Positions 1 through 9,573 are shown, counted from the first letter of the stretch. The stretch is 64,000 nucleotides of DNA from Arthrobacter sp. EpRS71 (GCF_001512285.1 NZ_LNUV01000003.1:410117-474116); one strand, 5' to 3'. Numbers and translations are program-made. Notes: generated by a model not told the origin, from the letters alone.

Positions 1-719
1 TCTGTGCGGGTCCGTTCCACAGCCTGGGCCGCGACCACCTGCAAATACTCCACCGAACGGGACATCTCCTCGACCCTGCCCGCGAAATCAGCAGCCTCAA
101 CAAACCCCAACAACCGCACCTCATCGGTGACGGACAAGCGCGCTGCGTCCAGAAGTGCAGCAGCGTCTTGTAGAAGTTCACCCAGCACCACTCCCGAAAC
201 CGCAACGGGTCCAGGACGCTGCCCGTGCGGACGCTCGATCGGCTGATCAGGAACCAAGGTGGAGTCCGGGCCAGAGCCGAACCAGGCGTCCGGCCGTGGG
301 CCGGACACCGATCCGGCATTGATTGCCGAAGCATCTACCTCCGTGCCGCCCGTGGAACCGGTGTCCGTGGTTTTGGCGTCGGCAGACTCTGCACCGTTGA
401 CCGGGCCTGCACCGTTGACCGGGCCTGCACCGTTGACCGGGCCAGTGCCGTTGGGCAGGCTGGTTCCGTTGACCGGGCCAGCACTGTTGACCCGCCCAGA
501 GTCCTTGGGCCGCCTGCCGCCCTCGAAACGGCCAGCACCGCTGGCCAATCCAGTTCCATGGAAATGTTCCAGCACGGTGATGTACGGCGTCGAATCCTTG
601 AACCCTGCCTTGACCACCCGCGGCATGCTCACGACGCGCTGTGACCGAATAGCAGCCAGAGCAGCAACAGCAGGGGACGGTTCCGCCCAAGATGCCATCA
701 ACTGCGCCAGTTTCTCCAT
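1..719 (-). CDS. DUF222/13E12-type protein, N-terminal part (cut by window edge)
   Basis: The minus-strand frame is open from an ATG at 719 to the window edge, about 239 codons, with an in-frame stop just upstream, so 719 is the first possible start. It begins MEKLAQLMASWAEP, has a Gly/Pro/Asn/Ala-rich region at about residues 55-140 with hexapeptide repeats, then LGELLQDAAALLDAARLSVTDEV..LLGFVEAAEFAGRVEEMSR. That helical block resembles the DUF222 domain of actinobacterial 13E12 proteins, which usually carry a C-terminal HNH nuclease motif; any such domain would lie outside the window. No strong ribosome binding site is visible. Family call from pattern; function not established. Confidence 0.7.
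   Translation of the reverse strand, partial: MEKLAQLMASWAEPSPAVAALAAIRSQRVVSMPRVVKAGFKDSTPYITVLEHFHGTGLASGAGRFEGGRRPKDSGRVNSAGPVNGTSLPNGTGPVNGAGPVNGAGPVNGAESADAKTTDTGSTGGTEVDASAINAGSVSGPRPDAWFGSGPDSTLVPDQPIERPHGQRPGPVAVSGVVLGELLQDAAALLDAARLSVTDEVRLLGFVEAADFAGRVEEMSRSVEYLQVVAAQAVERTRT
391..498. repeat. Six tandem 18-bp units inside the DUF222 gene
   Basis: Units of 18 bp start at 391, 409, 427, 445, 463 and 481. The first three are almost identical (GCACCGTTGACCGGGCCT, last base varying) and the last three are degenerate. On the coding (minus) strand they encode a GPVNGA-like hexapeptide, so copy-number change keeps the frame. This is a low-complexity linker rather than a mobile repeat. Confidence 0.85.
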
Positions 720-796
720 GAATTAATCATTTCACTGGGGTCAGACATTATTAGCGGGACATAGTGGGAGGCAGCAGAACACAGCCGGACAGTGAA

Positions 797-814
797 GGGC
801 GGCACAAACCGCCC
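797..814 (-). terminator. Short hairpin after the TetR gene
   Basis: GGGCGG (797-802) pairs perfectly with CCGCCC (809-814) around a 6-nt loop, 25 nt beyond the stop codon of the minus-strand TetR gene. There is no clear T-tract after it on the minus strand, so termination is only a suggestion. Confidence 0.35.
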
Positions 815-838
815 GTTAGGAACAGCGAGGCAGACCTG

Positions 839-1474
839 TCATCGGACCGAAGTCAGAGCCGCCAAAGCCATCTGTTCCAGAATGGGACGGGCGGACTTGA
901 CCGCGATCTTCCTGCCGTGATGGCGTACGGAGTGAGGGGTGGAGTTGATGAGTCCAAAGGCTGCGTGTGCCCGGACGCGCAACCCTGAAATGTCGGCGCC
1001 CTCGTGGAGCCGCGCCAAAACGTCCACCCAGGTTTCCACGTAGCTTCTCTGCAGGGACCTGACCTTGGCTTGGTCGTCGTCGCTGAGGCTGCCGAAGTCC
1101 CGGTCCTGGACCCGGATGACCTCCGGATTACTCAGGGCGAAGTCCACCTGGAACCGGATCAGCCCGGTAAGCGCGGAAAGGGGGTCCTCCGCTTCAGAGA
1201 CCACGCTCTCGCCACCGTCCAGCAGGTCCCGGCTGACGCTCAGGAGTAGCTCGCCAAGGACCGCTTGTTTGCCGGGGAAGTGGCGGTACACGGCTGGACC
1301 GCTGACACCTGCCGCTGCTCCGAGGTCTTCGAGGGACACCCTGCTAAAGCCGTTTTCCGCGAAGAGACCTGCGGCGGCGGACAGCAACGCCTTACGGCGC
1401 AGCTCCTTGGCCTGGCTTCGTTGCGTTGTAGCCGCACCGGTGCCGTTGGCATTTGCTTCCGGGCTTACGGTCAT
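839..1474 (-). CDS. TetR family regulator, probable repressor of the adjacent leucine-type operon
   Basis: 211 aa. The N-terminal helix-turn-helix (residues about 25-70, with SLEDLGAAAGVSGPAVYRHFPGK) is typical of TetR/AcrR repressors; the C-terminal helical ligand domain is divergent. I chose the ATG at 1474 because AAGGAGG (complement of 1480-1486) stands 5 nt before it; the upstream ATG at 1495 would place that site inside the coding region. The gene diverges from the methylcrotonyl-CoA carboxylase operon across 143 bp that hold two GTTA-N8-TAAC sites, so it probably controls that operon and itself. The ligand, perhaps an acyl-CoA intermediate, is inference. Confidence 0.88.
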   Translation of the reverse strand: MTVSPEANANGTGAATTQRSQAKELRRKALLSAAAGLFAENGFSRVSLEDLGAAAGVSGPAVYRHFPGKQAVLGELLLSVSRDLLDGGESVVSEAEDPLSALTGLIRFQVDFALSNPEVIRVQDRDFGSLSDDDQAKVRSLQRSYVETWVDVLARLHEGADISGLRVRAHAAFGLINSTPHSVRHHGRKIAVKSARPILEQMALAALTSVR

Positions 1475-1540
1475 GTGGTCCTCCTTGGCGCCCATGCCGG
1501 CTCAGCGGGCCTGGCGGGCCATGCTGTGCTGGACATCACA

Positions 1541-1582
1541 GTTAATAAAGACTAACCTAAATTTCAGTTACGTGGCACTAAC
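1541..1582. promoter_or_regulatory. Two tandem GTTA-N8-TAAC operator candidates
   Basis: Site 1 is GTTA (1541-1544), 8 nt, TAAC (1553-1556). Site 2 is GTTA (1567-1570), 8 nt, TAAC (1579-1582). Both are preceded by CA and followed by C, and their centres are 26 bp apart. Site 2 extends to a palindrome with nine-base arms TTTCAGTTA/TAACCGAAA differing at one position. They lie between the divergent TetR gene and the carboxylase gene, where a TetR operator is expected. Binding is inferred, not shown. Confidence 0.7.
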
Positions 1583-1617
1583 CGAAATGGCCTGGGGCCG
1601 GGAATGGAACACGGTCA

Positions 1618-3228
1618 ATGGAGACACTCGCCAACCTGATGGCATCCACCAGCGGCACCTTCGAAGCCAGCCGTGAGGCGCAGCTGGCCTTAGTGGAGGA
1701 GTTGAAGGAACGGCTCGCGACGGCGGCCCTCGGTGGACCCTCAAAGTCAAGGGAGCGGCACATCGCCCGCGGGAAACTTCTGCCGCGTGAACGGATCGAC
1801 TACCTGCTCGATGACGGGAGCCCGTTCCTTGAGATCGCACCCTTGGCTGCCAATGGCATGTACAACGACGAGTCCCCAGGCGCCGGCGTCATTGCGGGCA
1901 TTGGCCTTGTCCATGGCCGCCATGTTCTGGTGATCTCCAACGACGCCACGGTCAAGGGTGGCACCTACTATCCCATGACCGTGAAGAAACACCTCCGGGC
2001 TCAGGAAATCGCCATGGAAAACAAGCTTCCGTGTATCTACCTCGTCGATTCCGGCGGAGCGTTTCTGCCCAAGCAGGACGAGGTCTTCCCAGACAAGGAG
2101 CACTTCGGCCGGATCTTCTACAACCAGGCCAAAATGTCCGCGGCCAAGATCCCACAGATCGCCTCTGTCATGGGATCGTGCACAGCCGGCGGCGCCTATG
2201 TCCCGGCCATGAGCGATGAGACGGTCATCGTCCGGAATCAGGGCACTATCTTCCTGGGCGGCCCGCCGTTGGTCAAAGCAGCCATTGGCGAGATCGTCAC
2301 TGCTGAGGAGCTGGGCGGCGGCGACGTCCATTCAAGGATTTCCGGAGTCACGGACCACCTCGCCGAGAACGACCAGCATGCGCTGGAGATCGTTCGGGAC
2401 ATTGTGGCCACGTTACCGAAACCGGCGCAGCCGGTTTGGGACGTGTCCGACGTCGTCCTGCCGCCCGTCGTCGAGCCTGCAGAGATCTACGGTGTGGTTC
2501 CCACTGACGTGAACGCCCAGTACGACGTCCGGGAAGTCATCGCCAGACTGGTTGATGGATCCGAATTCCATGAGTTCAAGAAGAACTACGGCACCACCCT
2601 GGTGACCGGATTCGCGCACCTGCACGGTCATCCCGTGGGTATTGTGGCCAACAACGGCGTCCTGTTCAGCGAATCGTCCCTAAAGGGCGCTCATTTCATT
2701 GAGCTCTGCGATCAACGCGGCATTCCCCTGATCTTCCTGCAGAACCTCTCCGGCTTCATGGTGGGTAAGGACTACGAACAGGGCGGCATCGCCAAGAACG
2801 GCGCCAAGATGGTCACCGCCGTGGCCACGGCCCGTGTGCCCAAGCTGACGGTGGTGATCGGCGGTTCTTTTGGGGCCGGCAACTACTCCATGTGCGGCCG
2901 GGCCTACTCGCCGCGGTTCCTCTGGATGTGGCCGGCCGCCCGGATCTCGGTCATGGGCGGAAACCAGGCTTCCAGCGTCCTGGCCACCGTCAAAAGGGAC
3001 CAGTATGAGGCAGCAGGCCAGGAATGGTCCGCCGAGGACGAGGAAGCCTTCAAAGCCCCCATCAAGCAACAGTACGAGGACCAGGGAAGCCCCTATTACT
3101 CCACCGCAAGACTGTGGGATGACGGCATCATCGATCCCGCTGACACCCGGCGAGTCTTGGGGATGGCCCTGGATGTCGTCTCCCGCCAACAACTGCCCGA
3201 GACCTCCTTCGGCCTCTTCAGGATGTGA
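1618..3228 (+). CDS. mccB: Methylcrotonyl-CoA carboxylase, carboxyltransferase (beta) subunit
   Basis: 536 aa, the usual size. It transfers CO2 from carboxybiotin to 3-methylcrotonyl-CoA in leucine breakdown. The stretch around residues 145-165 ([36 protein letters not shown]), [17 protein letters not shown] and [14 protein letters not shown] are the MCC beta pattern; propionyl-CoA carboxylases have SGGARIQEG at the first site. The start at 1618 has only a weak ribosome binding site (GGGAATGGAAC); a downstream ATG at 1639 is possible but would cut an otherwise normal N-terminus. It is the first gene of a tightly packed operon and ends 2 nt before the alpha subunit. Also known as liuB. Confidence 0.93.
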   Translation: METLANLMASTSGTFEASREAQLALVEELKERLATAALGGPSKSRERHIARGKLLPRERIDYLLDDGSPFLEIAPLAANGMYNDESPGAGVIAGIGLVHGRHVLVISNDATVKGGTYYPMTVKKHLRAQEIAMENKLPCIYLVDSGGAFLPKQDEVFPDKEHFGRIFYNQAKMSAAKIPQIASVMGSCTAGGAYVPAMSDETVIVRNQGTIFLGGPPLVKAAIGEIVTAEELGGGDVHSRISGVTDHLAENDQHALEIVRDIVATLPKPAQPVWDVSDVVLPPVVEPAEIYGVVPTDVNAQYDVREVIARLVDGSEFHEFKKNYGTTLVTGFAHLHGHPVGIVANNGVLFSESSLKGAHFIELCDQRGIPLIFLQNLSGFMVGKDYEQGGIAKNGAKMVTAVATARVPKLTVVIGGSFGAGNYSMCGRAYSPRFLWMWPAARISVMGGNQASSVLATVKRDQYEAAGQEWSAEDEEAFKAPIKQQYEDQGSPYYSTARLWDDGIIDPADTRRVLGMALDVVSRQQLPETSFGLFRM

Positions 3229-3230
3229 CC

Positions 3231-5387
3231 ATGACCTCGCCAACTACAGCCCCAGCCCGGCCAAACCCTGTGGTGGAAGCCCGGACCTTTAGTGCTGTCC
3301 TCGTTGCCAATCGTGGCGAGATTGCCTGCCGCGTGATCCGGACCCTGAAGGAGATGGGTATCCGCTCAGTGGCTGTGTACTCGGATGCCGACAAGAATGC
3401 CAAGCACGTGGCCCTTGCCGATACCGCTGTTGCCATCGGTGGCACGGCACCGGCAGAGAGCTACTTGAAGATCGACGCCATCATCGAGGCATGTCGTCGC
3501 AGTGGCGCGGAGGCAGTCCACCCGGGATACGGCTTCCTGTCCGAGAATGTGGAGTTCGCCAAGGCACTGGACGCGGCGGGCATCACCTTCATTGGGCCCG
3601 GAATTGGAGCCATTGACGTCATGGGCGACAAAATCCGTTCCAAGAACCATGTGATGGCCTATGACGTTCCCTGTGTTCCGGGCATCGCACAACCAGGACT
3701 CAGCGATCAGGACCTGATTCAGGCCGCCCCGGGGGTCGGTTTCCCCTTGCTGATTAAGCCGTCCGCGGGTGGTGGCGGCAAAGGGATGCACGTGGTGGAA
3801 AGGCCGGAGGATATGGCTTCCACGCTCGTCACGGCCAGACGGGTCGCAGCGTCCGCTTTTGGCGACGACACTCTCTTCCTTGAGCGGCTCATTCGTACCC
3901 CTCGCCACATCGAGGTTCAGGTTTTGGCGGACAACCACGGGAACGTGATCCATCTCGGCGAGCGCGAGTGTTCTCTCCAGCGGCGCCACCAGAAGGTGAT
4001 CGAAGAAGCTCCGTCCGCCCTTTTTGAATCATTGCCCAACGGTGCGCAGGAGCGTGCCCGGATTGGCGAGGCGGCCTGCAATGCGGCCCGTTCGGTCAAT
4101 TACAGTGGCGCGGGAACCGTGGAGTTCCTGGTGTCCGACGAACACCCCGACGAGTTCTTCTTCATGGAGATGAATACCCGGCTTCAGGTGGAGCACCCTG
4201 TCACAGAGATGGTCACGGGCATCGACCTCGTTGAATGGCAGGTGCGGATCGCCGCCGGTGAGGTGCTCACCGTGGCGCAGTCCGACGTCGTACTTAAAGG
4301 CCACGCCGTGGAGGCGCGGGTTTACGCTGAGGTACCCGAGCGGAACTTCATGCCGTCCATGGGACGGATCGTGGCGCTCGCTGAGCAGGGCGTACCTGAT
4401 TCAACCGTTTCGGGGCAGCAACCAACGCATGCGAAGGTGCGGATCGACTCAGCCATGCGGGACAACCTGGAGGTCACGGGGGACTACGATCCCATGCTGG
4501 CCAAGGTCATCGCCTGGGGTGAGGACCGGGCCTCAGCGCTGGATACGCTGGACGCTGCGTTGGGGCGCTACACGCTGCTCGGTGTGGATACGAATGTGGA
4601 GTATCTGCGGTTGTTGATCAACGATCCCGAGGTCATCGCCGGGCACCTTGACACGGGACTGATTGAGCGCAGGCTGCCGTCCATGGAGTTCCGGCACGTC
4701 GGTTCTGCTGAGCTGATTGCCGCTGCCCTCACACTCTGGCTCGACCGTACCGGCCCTGCGCTCGCGGGCGACGCGTGGAAGTCTGCCGACGCTTGGCGTG
4801 CCGGTGGCCGCGGCGCGTGGACGGCCACCTTCGGTGTCCCGGGCGCCGGCATCGCGACAGTGTCAATAACCGAGGAGGACGGCGCCGTCAGGGCAAGCGT
4901 CGACGGCGGGAGTCCGGTCAACGTCAAGGTGGCGGATCGCGGTAACAACACCATCAAGGTGGAGTTCGACGGCGGTCCGGTCACCCTCGCGGTTGGCGTG
5001 GCGCCGGGCGGGCGCAACAGCGTCCAAGAACTCTTTGTGGGCAACGACGGCTGGTCCTGCAGGCTTGAGGTCCTGGACCGGGCTGCGCGCTTGCGTCGGA
5101 TGCTCGCCGGGATCCAACGTGACGAAGATGCGGCGGACCCGGAGGTTCGTTCACCGATGCCCGGAACGGTGGTTTCCGTGTCCGTAGCCAACGGAGACAC
5201 CGTGGAGGAGGGGCAGCCGCTCCTTGCTGTGGAGGCCATGAAGATGGAGCACCAACTGGTGGCCTCCGTTGCCGGAACCGTCCATCTCACCAGCAAACCG
5301 GGCGACCTTGTCAAAGCTGACCAGGTACTCGCCACCATTCACGTAGACACAGACAGCACCAGCACAGACGAGGAAGTCCAGCCATGA
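3231..5387 (+). CDS. mccA: Methylcrotonyl-CoA carboxylase, biotin carboxylase/carrier (alpha) subunit
   Basis: 718 aa. N-terminal biotin carboxylase with an ATP-grasp fold (FSAVLVANRGEIACRVIRT, a glycine-rich SAGGGGKGM loop, HIEVQVLAD, EMNTRLQVEHPVTE), a divergent middle linker, and a C-terminal biotinyl domain with VEAMKMEH, the biotinylated lysine being K671. It makes carboxybiotin using ATP and bicarbonate for the beta subunit encoded just upstream. The ATG at 3231 is preferred to a GTG at 3225 because AGGA (3220-3223) is correctly spaced only for the ATG. The last four bases overlap the acyl-CoA dehydrogenase start (ATGA). Also called liuD. Confidence 0.93.
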   Translation: MTSPTTAPARPNPVVEARTFSAVLVANRGEIACRVIRTLKEMGIRSVAVYSDADKNAKHVALADTAVAIGGTAPAESYLKIDAIIEACRRSGAEAVHPGYGFLSENVEFAKALDAAGITFIGPGIGAIDVMGDKIRSKNHVMAYDVPCVPGIAQPGLSDQDLIQAAPGVGFPLLIKPSAGGGGKGMHVVERPEDMASTLVTARRVAASAFGDDTLFLERLIRTPRHIEVQVLADNHGNVIHLGERECSLQRRHQKVIEEAPSALFESLPNGAQERARIGEAACNAARSVNYSGAGTVEFLVSDEHPDEFFFMEMNTRLQVEHPVTEMVTGIDLVEWQVRIAAGEVLTVAQSDVVLKGHAVEARVYAEVPERNFMPSMGRIVALAEQGVPDSTVSGQQPTHAKVRIDSAMRDNLEVTGDYDPMLAKVIAWGEDRASALDTLDAALGRYTLLGVDTNVEYLRLLINDPEVIAGHLDTGLIERRLPSMEFRHVGSAELIAAALTLWLDRTGPALAGDAWKSADAWRAGGRGAWTATFGVPGAGIATVSITEEDGAVRASVDGGSPVNVKVADRGNNTIKVEFDGGPVTLAVGVAPGGRNSVQELFVGNDGWSCRLEVLDRAARLRRMLAGIQRDEDAADPEVRSPMPGTVVSVSVANGDTVEEGQPLLAVEAMKMEHQLVASVAGTVHLTSKPGDLVKADQVLATIHVDTDSTSTDEEVQP

Positions 5388-6547
5388 GCACGTTTGAACT
5401 AAATGAGGAGTATCAGGACCTGAGCGACTCCGTCCGCGAGTTCGCCGACGAAGTGGTGGCGCCCGTCTCCGCCAAGCACGACGAAGAGCACAGTTTTCCT
5501 TACGAGGTTGTGAAGCAGATGGGGGAGATGGGGCTGTTCGGCCTGCCGTTCCCCGAGGAGTTCGGCGGGATGGGCGGAGACTACTTTGCCCTGGCCTTGG
5601 CGTTGGAGCAGTTGGGCCGCGTTGACCAGTCGGTGGCCATCACGCTGGAAGCCGGGGTGTCGCTCGGTGCGATGCCGGTGTACCGCTTTGGCACTGAGGA
5701 ACAGAAACAGGAGTGGCTGCCGCAGTTGGCGTCCGGACGGTCCCTGGCCGGTTTCGGCCTGACGGAGCGCGAGGCAGGTTCGGATGCGGGAGGCACCAAG
5801 ACCAACGCCCATCTGGACAACGGCGAGTGGGTCATCAACGGCAACAAGGAGTTCATCACCAACTCCGGTACGGACATCACCACCTTGGTGACGGTCACGG
5901 CGGTGACGGGGCAGAAGGACAACGCGGACGGCAGCGCCAAGAAGGAGATCTCCACCATCCTGGTCCCCACGGACACGCCCGGTTTCCGGGCGGAAAAGCC
6001 GTACAACAAGGTGGGCTGGAACGCCTCCGACACACACCCGCTGACTCTGGATAATGTCCGAGTTCCCGAAGCGAATCTCCTGGGCGAGCGCGGCCGTGGC
6101 TATGCGAATTTCCTGTCCATTTTGGACGAGGGCCGCATCGCCATCGCTGCACTGGCAACGGGCGCAGCCCAGGGGTGCGTGGACCTGTCCGTGAAGTACG
6201 CCAAGGAGCGCAGCGCGTTCGGGCAGAACATCGGCAAGTACCAGGCCATCCAGTTCAAGATCGCGCGGATGCAGGCAAGGGCCCACACTGCCCGCCTTGC
6301 TTATTACGACGCTGCGTCCAGGATGCTGGCAGGCAAGCCGTTCAAGACCGAGGCGGCCATCGCTAAGATGGTCGCAGGCGAGGCAGCCATGGACAACGCG
6401 CGGGACGCCACCCAGGTGTTCGGCGGCTATGGCTTCATCAACGAATTCACGGTGGCACGCCATTACCGCGATTCCAAGATCCTTGAAATCGGGGAGGGCA
6501 CCACGGAGGTGCAGTTGATGCTCATCGCCCGCGAGCTGGGTCTGTAA
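5384..6547 (+). CDS. Branched-chain acyl-CoA dehydrogenase (AcdH/isovaleryl-CoA dehydrogenase type)
   Basis: 387 aa, the full family length. The sequence matches the actinobacterial AcdH type: [41 protein letters not shown] and a C-terminal GEGTTEVQ in which E371 is in the position of the catalytic base of short/medium-chain enzymes. It oxidises acyl-CoA with FAD, here most likely isovaleryl-CoA to 3-methylcrotonyl-CoA, the substrate of the carboxylase encoded upstream. Streptomyces AcdH accepts several branched and short acyl-CoAs, so wider specificity is likely. Classical isovaleryl-CoA dehydrogenases take the base from another helix, so the name LiuA would be functional, not orthologous. 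Confidence 0.9.
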   Translation: MSTFELNEEYQDLSDSVREFADEVVAPVSAKHDEEHSFPYEVVKQMGEMGLFGLPFPEEFGGMGGDYFALALALEQLGRVDQSVAITLEAGVSLGAMPVYRFGTEEQKQEWLPQLASGRSLAGFGLTEREAGSDAGGTKTNAHLDNGEWVINGNKEFITNSGTDITTLVTVTAVTGQKDNADGSAKKEISTILVPTDTPGFRAEKPYNKVGWNASDTHPLTLDNVRVPEANLLGERGRGYANFLSILDEGRIAIAALATGAAQGCVDLSVKYAKERSAFGQNIGKYQAIQFKIARMQARAHTARLAYYDAASRMLAGKPFKTEAAIAKMVAGEAAMDNARDATQVFGGYGFINEFTVARHYRDSKILEIGEGTTEVQLMLIARELGL

Positions 6548-6567
6548 CCGTAGGGGAAGGATCAAGG

Positions 6568-7371
6568 ATGATTGACAAGGTTGTTGCCAGCGCCGCGGAA
6601 GCGGTGAAGGACATCCCGGACGGTGCCTCGTTGGCTGTCGGAGGTTTCGGTTTATGCGGCATCCCCGTTTCCTTGATCGACGCCGTGTACCAGCAGGGAA
6701 CCACGGATCTTGTGACGGTCAGCAACAACTGCGGTGTGGACGACTGGGGCCTTGGCATTCTCCTGAAGGATGGTCGTATCCGTCGGACCGTCAGCTCGTA
6801 CGTCGGTGAGAACAAGGAATTCGCCCGTCAGTACCTCTCGGGCGAGCTGGAGGTAGTCCTCACCCCACAGGGCACCTTGGCCGAGAAGCTCCGTGCTGGA
6901 GGTGCCGGCATCCCGGCCTTCTACACCAAAGCCGGCGTGGGTACGCAGGTGTCCGAGGGCGGACTTCCGCAAAAGTACGACGCCGACGGGAACGTTGCGA
7001 TTGCTTCCTCGCCTAAGGAAGTGCGCACTTTCAACGACGCGGACTATGTGCTGGAAGAGTCCCTGACGCCGGACTTCGGCCTGGTCCATGCCTGGAAGGG
7101 GGACCGGCACGGGAATCTGGTCTTCCACGCGACGGCCATGAACTTCAACCCCCTCTGTGCCATGGCGGCACGGACCACCATTGCCGAAGTGGAGGAGTTG
7201 GTGGAGCCCGGCGAGCTGGACCCGGAGCATATCCACACGCCGGGGATCTTCGTTCAAAGGGTGGTGTTGGCAGCGTCCAGCGAGAAGCGGATAGAAAAGC
7301 GGACCGTGGCGTTAACCCCCACTATTGATGCAGGCCAATCCGGAACAGACCAGGCAGGAGCGGAACGATGA
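6568..7371 (+). CDS. scoA: 3-oxoacid CoA-transferase subunit A
   Basis: 267 aa. It carries the subunit A signature GGFGLCGIP at residues 25-33 and the CoA-transferase I fold. With subunit B (4-bp ATGA overlap) it moves CoA from succinyl-CoA, or another donor, to acetoacetate. In this operon it would activate the acetoacetate released at the end of leucine degradation. The start has a good site (GGGGAAGG upstream). It lies 20 nt after the dehydrogenase, so it is co-transcribed. Substrate range is inferred from context; related transferases act on 3-oxoadipate. Confidence 0.9.
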   Translation: MIDKVVASAAEAVKDIPDGASLAVGGFGLCGIPVSLIDAVYQQGTTDLVTVSNNCGVDDWGLGILLKDGRIRRTVSSYVGENKEFARQYLSGELEVVLTPQGTLAEKLRAGGAGIPAFYTKAGVGTQVSEGGLPQKYDADGNVAIASSPKEVRTFNDADYVLEESLTPDFGLVHAWKGDRHGNLVFHATAMNFNPLCAMAARTTIAEVEELVEPGELDPEHIHTPGIFVQRVVLAASSEKRIEKRTVALTPTIDAGQSGTDQAGAER

Positions 7372-8120
7372 CCGACAACACGTCCCAGGACATCCCGCCC
7401 CGCCCGGAGGCCGTCCGGCACGAGTACCGTCGCGCCGACGTCGACCATCACGACGCCAAAGGCTGGACCCGCAACGAACTTGCCGCCCGGGTAGCCAAGG
7501 AACTGACCAACGGGCAGTACGTGAACCTTGGCATCGGGATGCCCACGTTGATCCCCAACTACATTCCGGACGGCGTGGAGGTCATTCTTCACTCGGAGAA
7601 CGGAATCCTGGGCGTGGGTCCTTACCCGGCTGAGGACAAGATTGATCCGGATCTCATCAATGCGGGCAAGGAAACGGTCACCACTCGTGCCGGGGCTGCC
7701 TTCTTTGATTCGGCGGCGTCCTTCGGCATGATCCGCGGCGGGCACGTGGACGTGGCCGTTTTGGGTGCCATGGAGGTGGCTGTGAACGGAGACCTGGCCA
7801 ACTGGATGATTCCCGGCAAGATGGTCAAAGGCATGGGCGGAGCAATGGACCTCGTGTTTGGCGCCAAGAAAGTCATTGTCATGATGGAACATGTGGACCG
7901 CAACGGCAGGCCGAAGATCGTCCAGGACTGCACACTCCCGCTCACAGGAAAAGGGTGCGTGGACCGCATCATCACTGACCTCGCAGTGATCGACGTCGTG
8001 AAGGATGATGGCGAACCGCGTTTGGTCCTCCGCGAACTTGCCCCCAACGTCACCCTGGACGACGTCGTGGCGGCCACGGGCGCAGACCTCTTCGAAGAAG
8101 ACCAGGAACTGACCGTATGA
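7368..8120 (+). CDS. scoB: 3-oxoacid CoA-transferase subunit B
   Basis: 250 aa. It contains [12 protein letters not shown] (from residue 54) and [13 protein letters not shown], where E77 of the SENG motif is the glutamate that forms the CoA thioester in this family. It partners subunit A and overlaps it by four bases; its own end overlaps the MaoC gene by four bases, so all are translated from one message. The first 25 residues before the conserved domain are somewhat longer than in many homologues. Confidence 0.9.
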   Translation: MTDNTSQDIPPRPEAVRHEYRRADVDHHDAKGWTRNELAARVAKELTNGQYVNLGIGMPTLIPNYIPDGVEVILHSENGILGVGPYPAEDKIDPDLINAGKETVTTRAGAAFFDSAASFGMIRGGHVDVAVLGAMEVAVNGDLANWMIPGKMVKGMGGAMDLVFGAKKVIVMMEHVDRNGRPKIVQDCTLPLTGKGCVDRIITDLAVIDVVKDDGEPRLVLRELAPNVTLDDVVAATGADLFEEDQELTV

Positions 8121-8602
8121 CGCGGGTTGTGGAGCAGCGCGGACTCTATTTCGACGAGCTCGAAGAGGGCGTGATTTACGCGCACAAGCCTGGCCGTACC
8201 GTCACCGAGACGGACAATGTCCTCTTCACCACCATGACCATGAACACGCAGGCGCTGCATTTGGACGCGGCCTGGAGTTCCGGGCAGCCGTTCGGGCAGC
8301 GGCTTATGAACTCTATGTTCACTTTGTCCACCATGGTGGGGCAGTCCGTGACACAGCTGACGCAGGGCACCATCATCGCGCAGTTGGGCCTGACGGATGT
8401 CACTTTTCCGCACCCGCTCTATCACGGCGATACCCTGTACACGGAAACAGTGATCACAGGTAAACGGCTGTCGTCGTCGCGGCCCGGCCAAGGCGTGGCG
8501 ACCATGCAGCACACCGGCCGCAACCAGGACGGGACGGTGGTGGCCTTGGCAACCCGGACCTGCCTCATGTGGACCAAGGAAGCGCACGCCGCGCAATCCT
8601 GA
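8117..8602 (+). CDS. MaoC family acyl-CoA hydratase
   Basis: 161 aa hot-dog fold protein. The segment [12 protein letters not shown] corresponds to the hydratase motif in which Asn/Asp and His bind and activate water, although the usual DxNPxH is altered to [20 protein letters not shown] and the C-terminal strand also fit the MaoC/mesaconyl-CoA hydratase group. In the operon it stands where 3-methylglutaconyl-CoA hydratase is required, and no crotonase-type LiuC is present in the window. That role is inference; mesaconyl-CoA or beta-methylmalyl-CoA hydration are alternatives given the CitE neighbour. The start overlaps scoB (ATGA). Confidence 0.85.
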   Translation: MTRVVEQRGLYFDELEEGVIYAHKPGRTVTETDNVLFTTMTMNTQALHLDAAWSSGQPFGQRLMNSMFTLSTMVGQSVTQLTQGTIIAQLGLTDVTFPHPLYHGDTLYTETVITGKRLSSSRPGQGVATMQHTGRNQDGTVVALATRTCLMWTKEAHAAQS

Positions 8603-8648
8603 CCCACCCTTTCCATACCTTTGTAGGTCACCAGCAGCAAGGACTTTC

Positions 8649-9488
8649 ATGCTTTCTTCAGACGCGATTCCGTTCACCATGGGGCCGGCCCTCCTTTTCT
8701 GCCCGGCGGACCGGCCTGAGCGTTTCGGAAAGGCGGCTGATCGTTCCGACGCCGTGATCCTGGACCTTGAAGATGCTGTAGCCCCTGCGGACAAGCCGGG
8801 GGCTCGCGAGGCGATTCTCGAACAGTTGGATTCAGGCGGCCTGGACCCACACCGGACCATTATTCGGGTCAACCCCGTGGGGACACCGGAGTTCGAGCTG
8901 GATCTCAACACTTTGGCGAAGACGCCATACCGCACCGTCATGCTGGCCAAGGCGGAGAATGCGGAGCAACTCAAGTCTTTGGCCGGCTATCAGGTCATCG
9001 CGCTGTGCGAAACCGCGGCGGGCATCGTCAACGCCCCGGCCATCGCCGCCGAGCCGAACGTGGTGGGGCTGATGTGGGGCGCTGAGGACCTGCTGGCTTC
9101 CCTCGGGGGCCTTTCCAGCAGGAACGACGACGGCGGGTACCGGGCTGTGGCTCTTCACTCACGTTCCGCTGTACTGCTCGCCGCCAAAGCCGCAGGCAAG
9201 GAAGCAATTGACTCCGTGTACGTGAACATCCCGGATCTTAAAGGCTTGCTGGCTGAGTCGCAGGACGCCGTGTCCAGCGGTTTTGGAGCCAAAGCCTGCA
9301 TCCATCCCCAGCAGGTGGCGGTAGTCCGGGAAGCCTACGCGCCCACGGACGACGCCGTAGCCCAAGCCGCCGAACTCCTGGACGCTGCAGCATCTGCCGG
9401 GACAGGCGTGTTCCAGTTCAACGGCAAGATGATTGATGGCCCTATCCTCAAGCACGCCCAAGCGACACTTCGCCGGGCCGGGCACTAA
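8649..9488 (+). CDS. CitE/HpcH-type CoA ester lyase
   Basis: 279 aa TIM-barrel protein of the HpcH/HpaI/citrate lyase beta family. Seen: LLFCPADRPERF, ILDLEDAV (residues 37-44), KAENAEQL, CETAAGIVNA, WGAEDL, GFGAKACIHPQQV and a late GKMIDGP. Such stand-alone proteins cleave malyl-, citramalyl- or related 3-hydroxyacyl-CoA esters with Mg2+. As the last gene of the leucine-type operon it could cleave 3-hydroxy-3-methylglutaryl-CoA to acetyl-CoA and acetoacetate, replacing the usual HMG-CoA lyase. AAGGA (8638-8642) supports the start; the 46-nt gap from the MaoC gene is the longest in the operon. Confidence 0.87.
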   Translation: MLSSDAIPFTMGPALLFCPADRPERFGKAADRSDAVILDLEDAVAPADKPGAREAILEQLDSGGLDPHRTIIRVNPVGTPEFELDLNTLAKTPYRTVMLAKAENAEQLKSLAGYQVIALCETAAGIVNAPAIAAEPNVVGLMWGAEDLLASLGGLSSRNDDGGYRAVALHSRSAVLLAAKAAGKEAIDSVYVNIPDLKGLLAESQDAVSSGFGAKACIHPQQVAVVREAYAPTDDAVAQAAELLDAAASAGTGVFQFNGKMIDGPILKHAQATLRRAGH

Positions 9489-9490
9489 CG

Positions 9491-9559
9491 ACGAATCCGG
9501 CCCTCCTTCGCCCCACACACCGTAGAACGGCATGCAGAGCGGACGAAGACCGGACTCGT
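9491..9559. terminator. Imperfect hairpin between convergent operons
   Basis: ACGAATCCGG (9491-9500) pairs with CCGGACTCGT (9550-9559) with one G-T pair, and CTTCG (9506-9510) pairs with CGAAG (9544-9548) inside. It sits between the convergent lyase and Gfo/Idh genes, so it may end both transcripts. There is no T-tract on either side. Confidence 0.4.
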
Positions 9560-9573
9560 TGGCCGGCAGGGCC

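Noticed and set aside
1..246. Short plus-strand frame at the left edge
   Set aside because: Opposite strand to the DUF222 gene; no ribosome binding site, Ser/Thr-rich shadow.
391..498. CRISPR-like tandem repeats
   Set aside because: Units of 18 bp without spacers, in frame within a protein gene.
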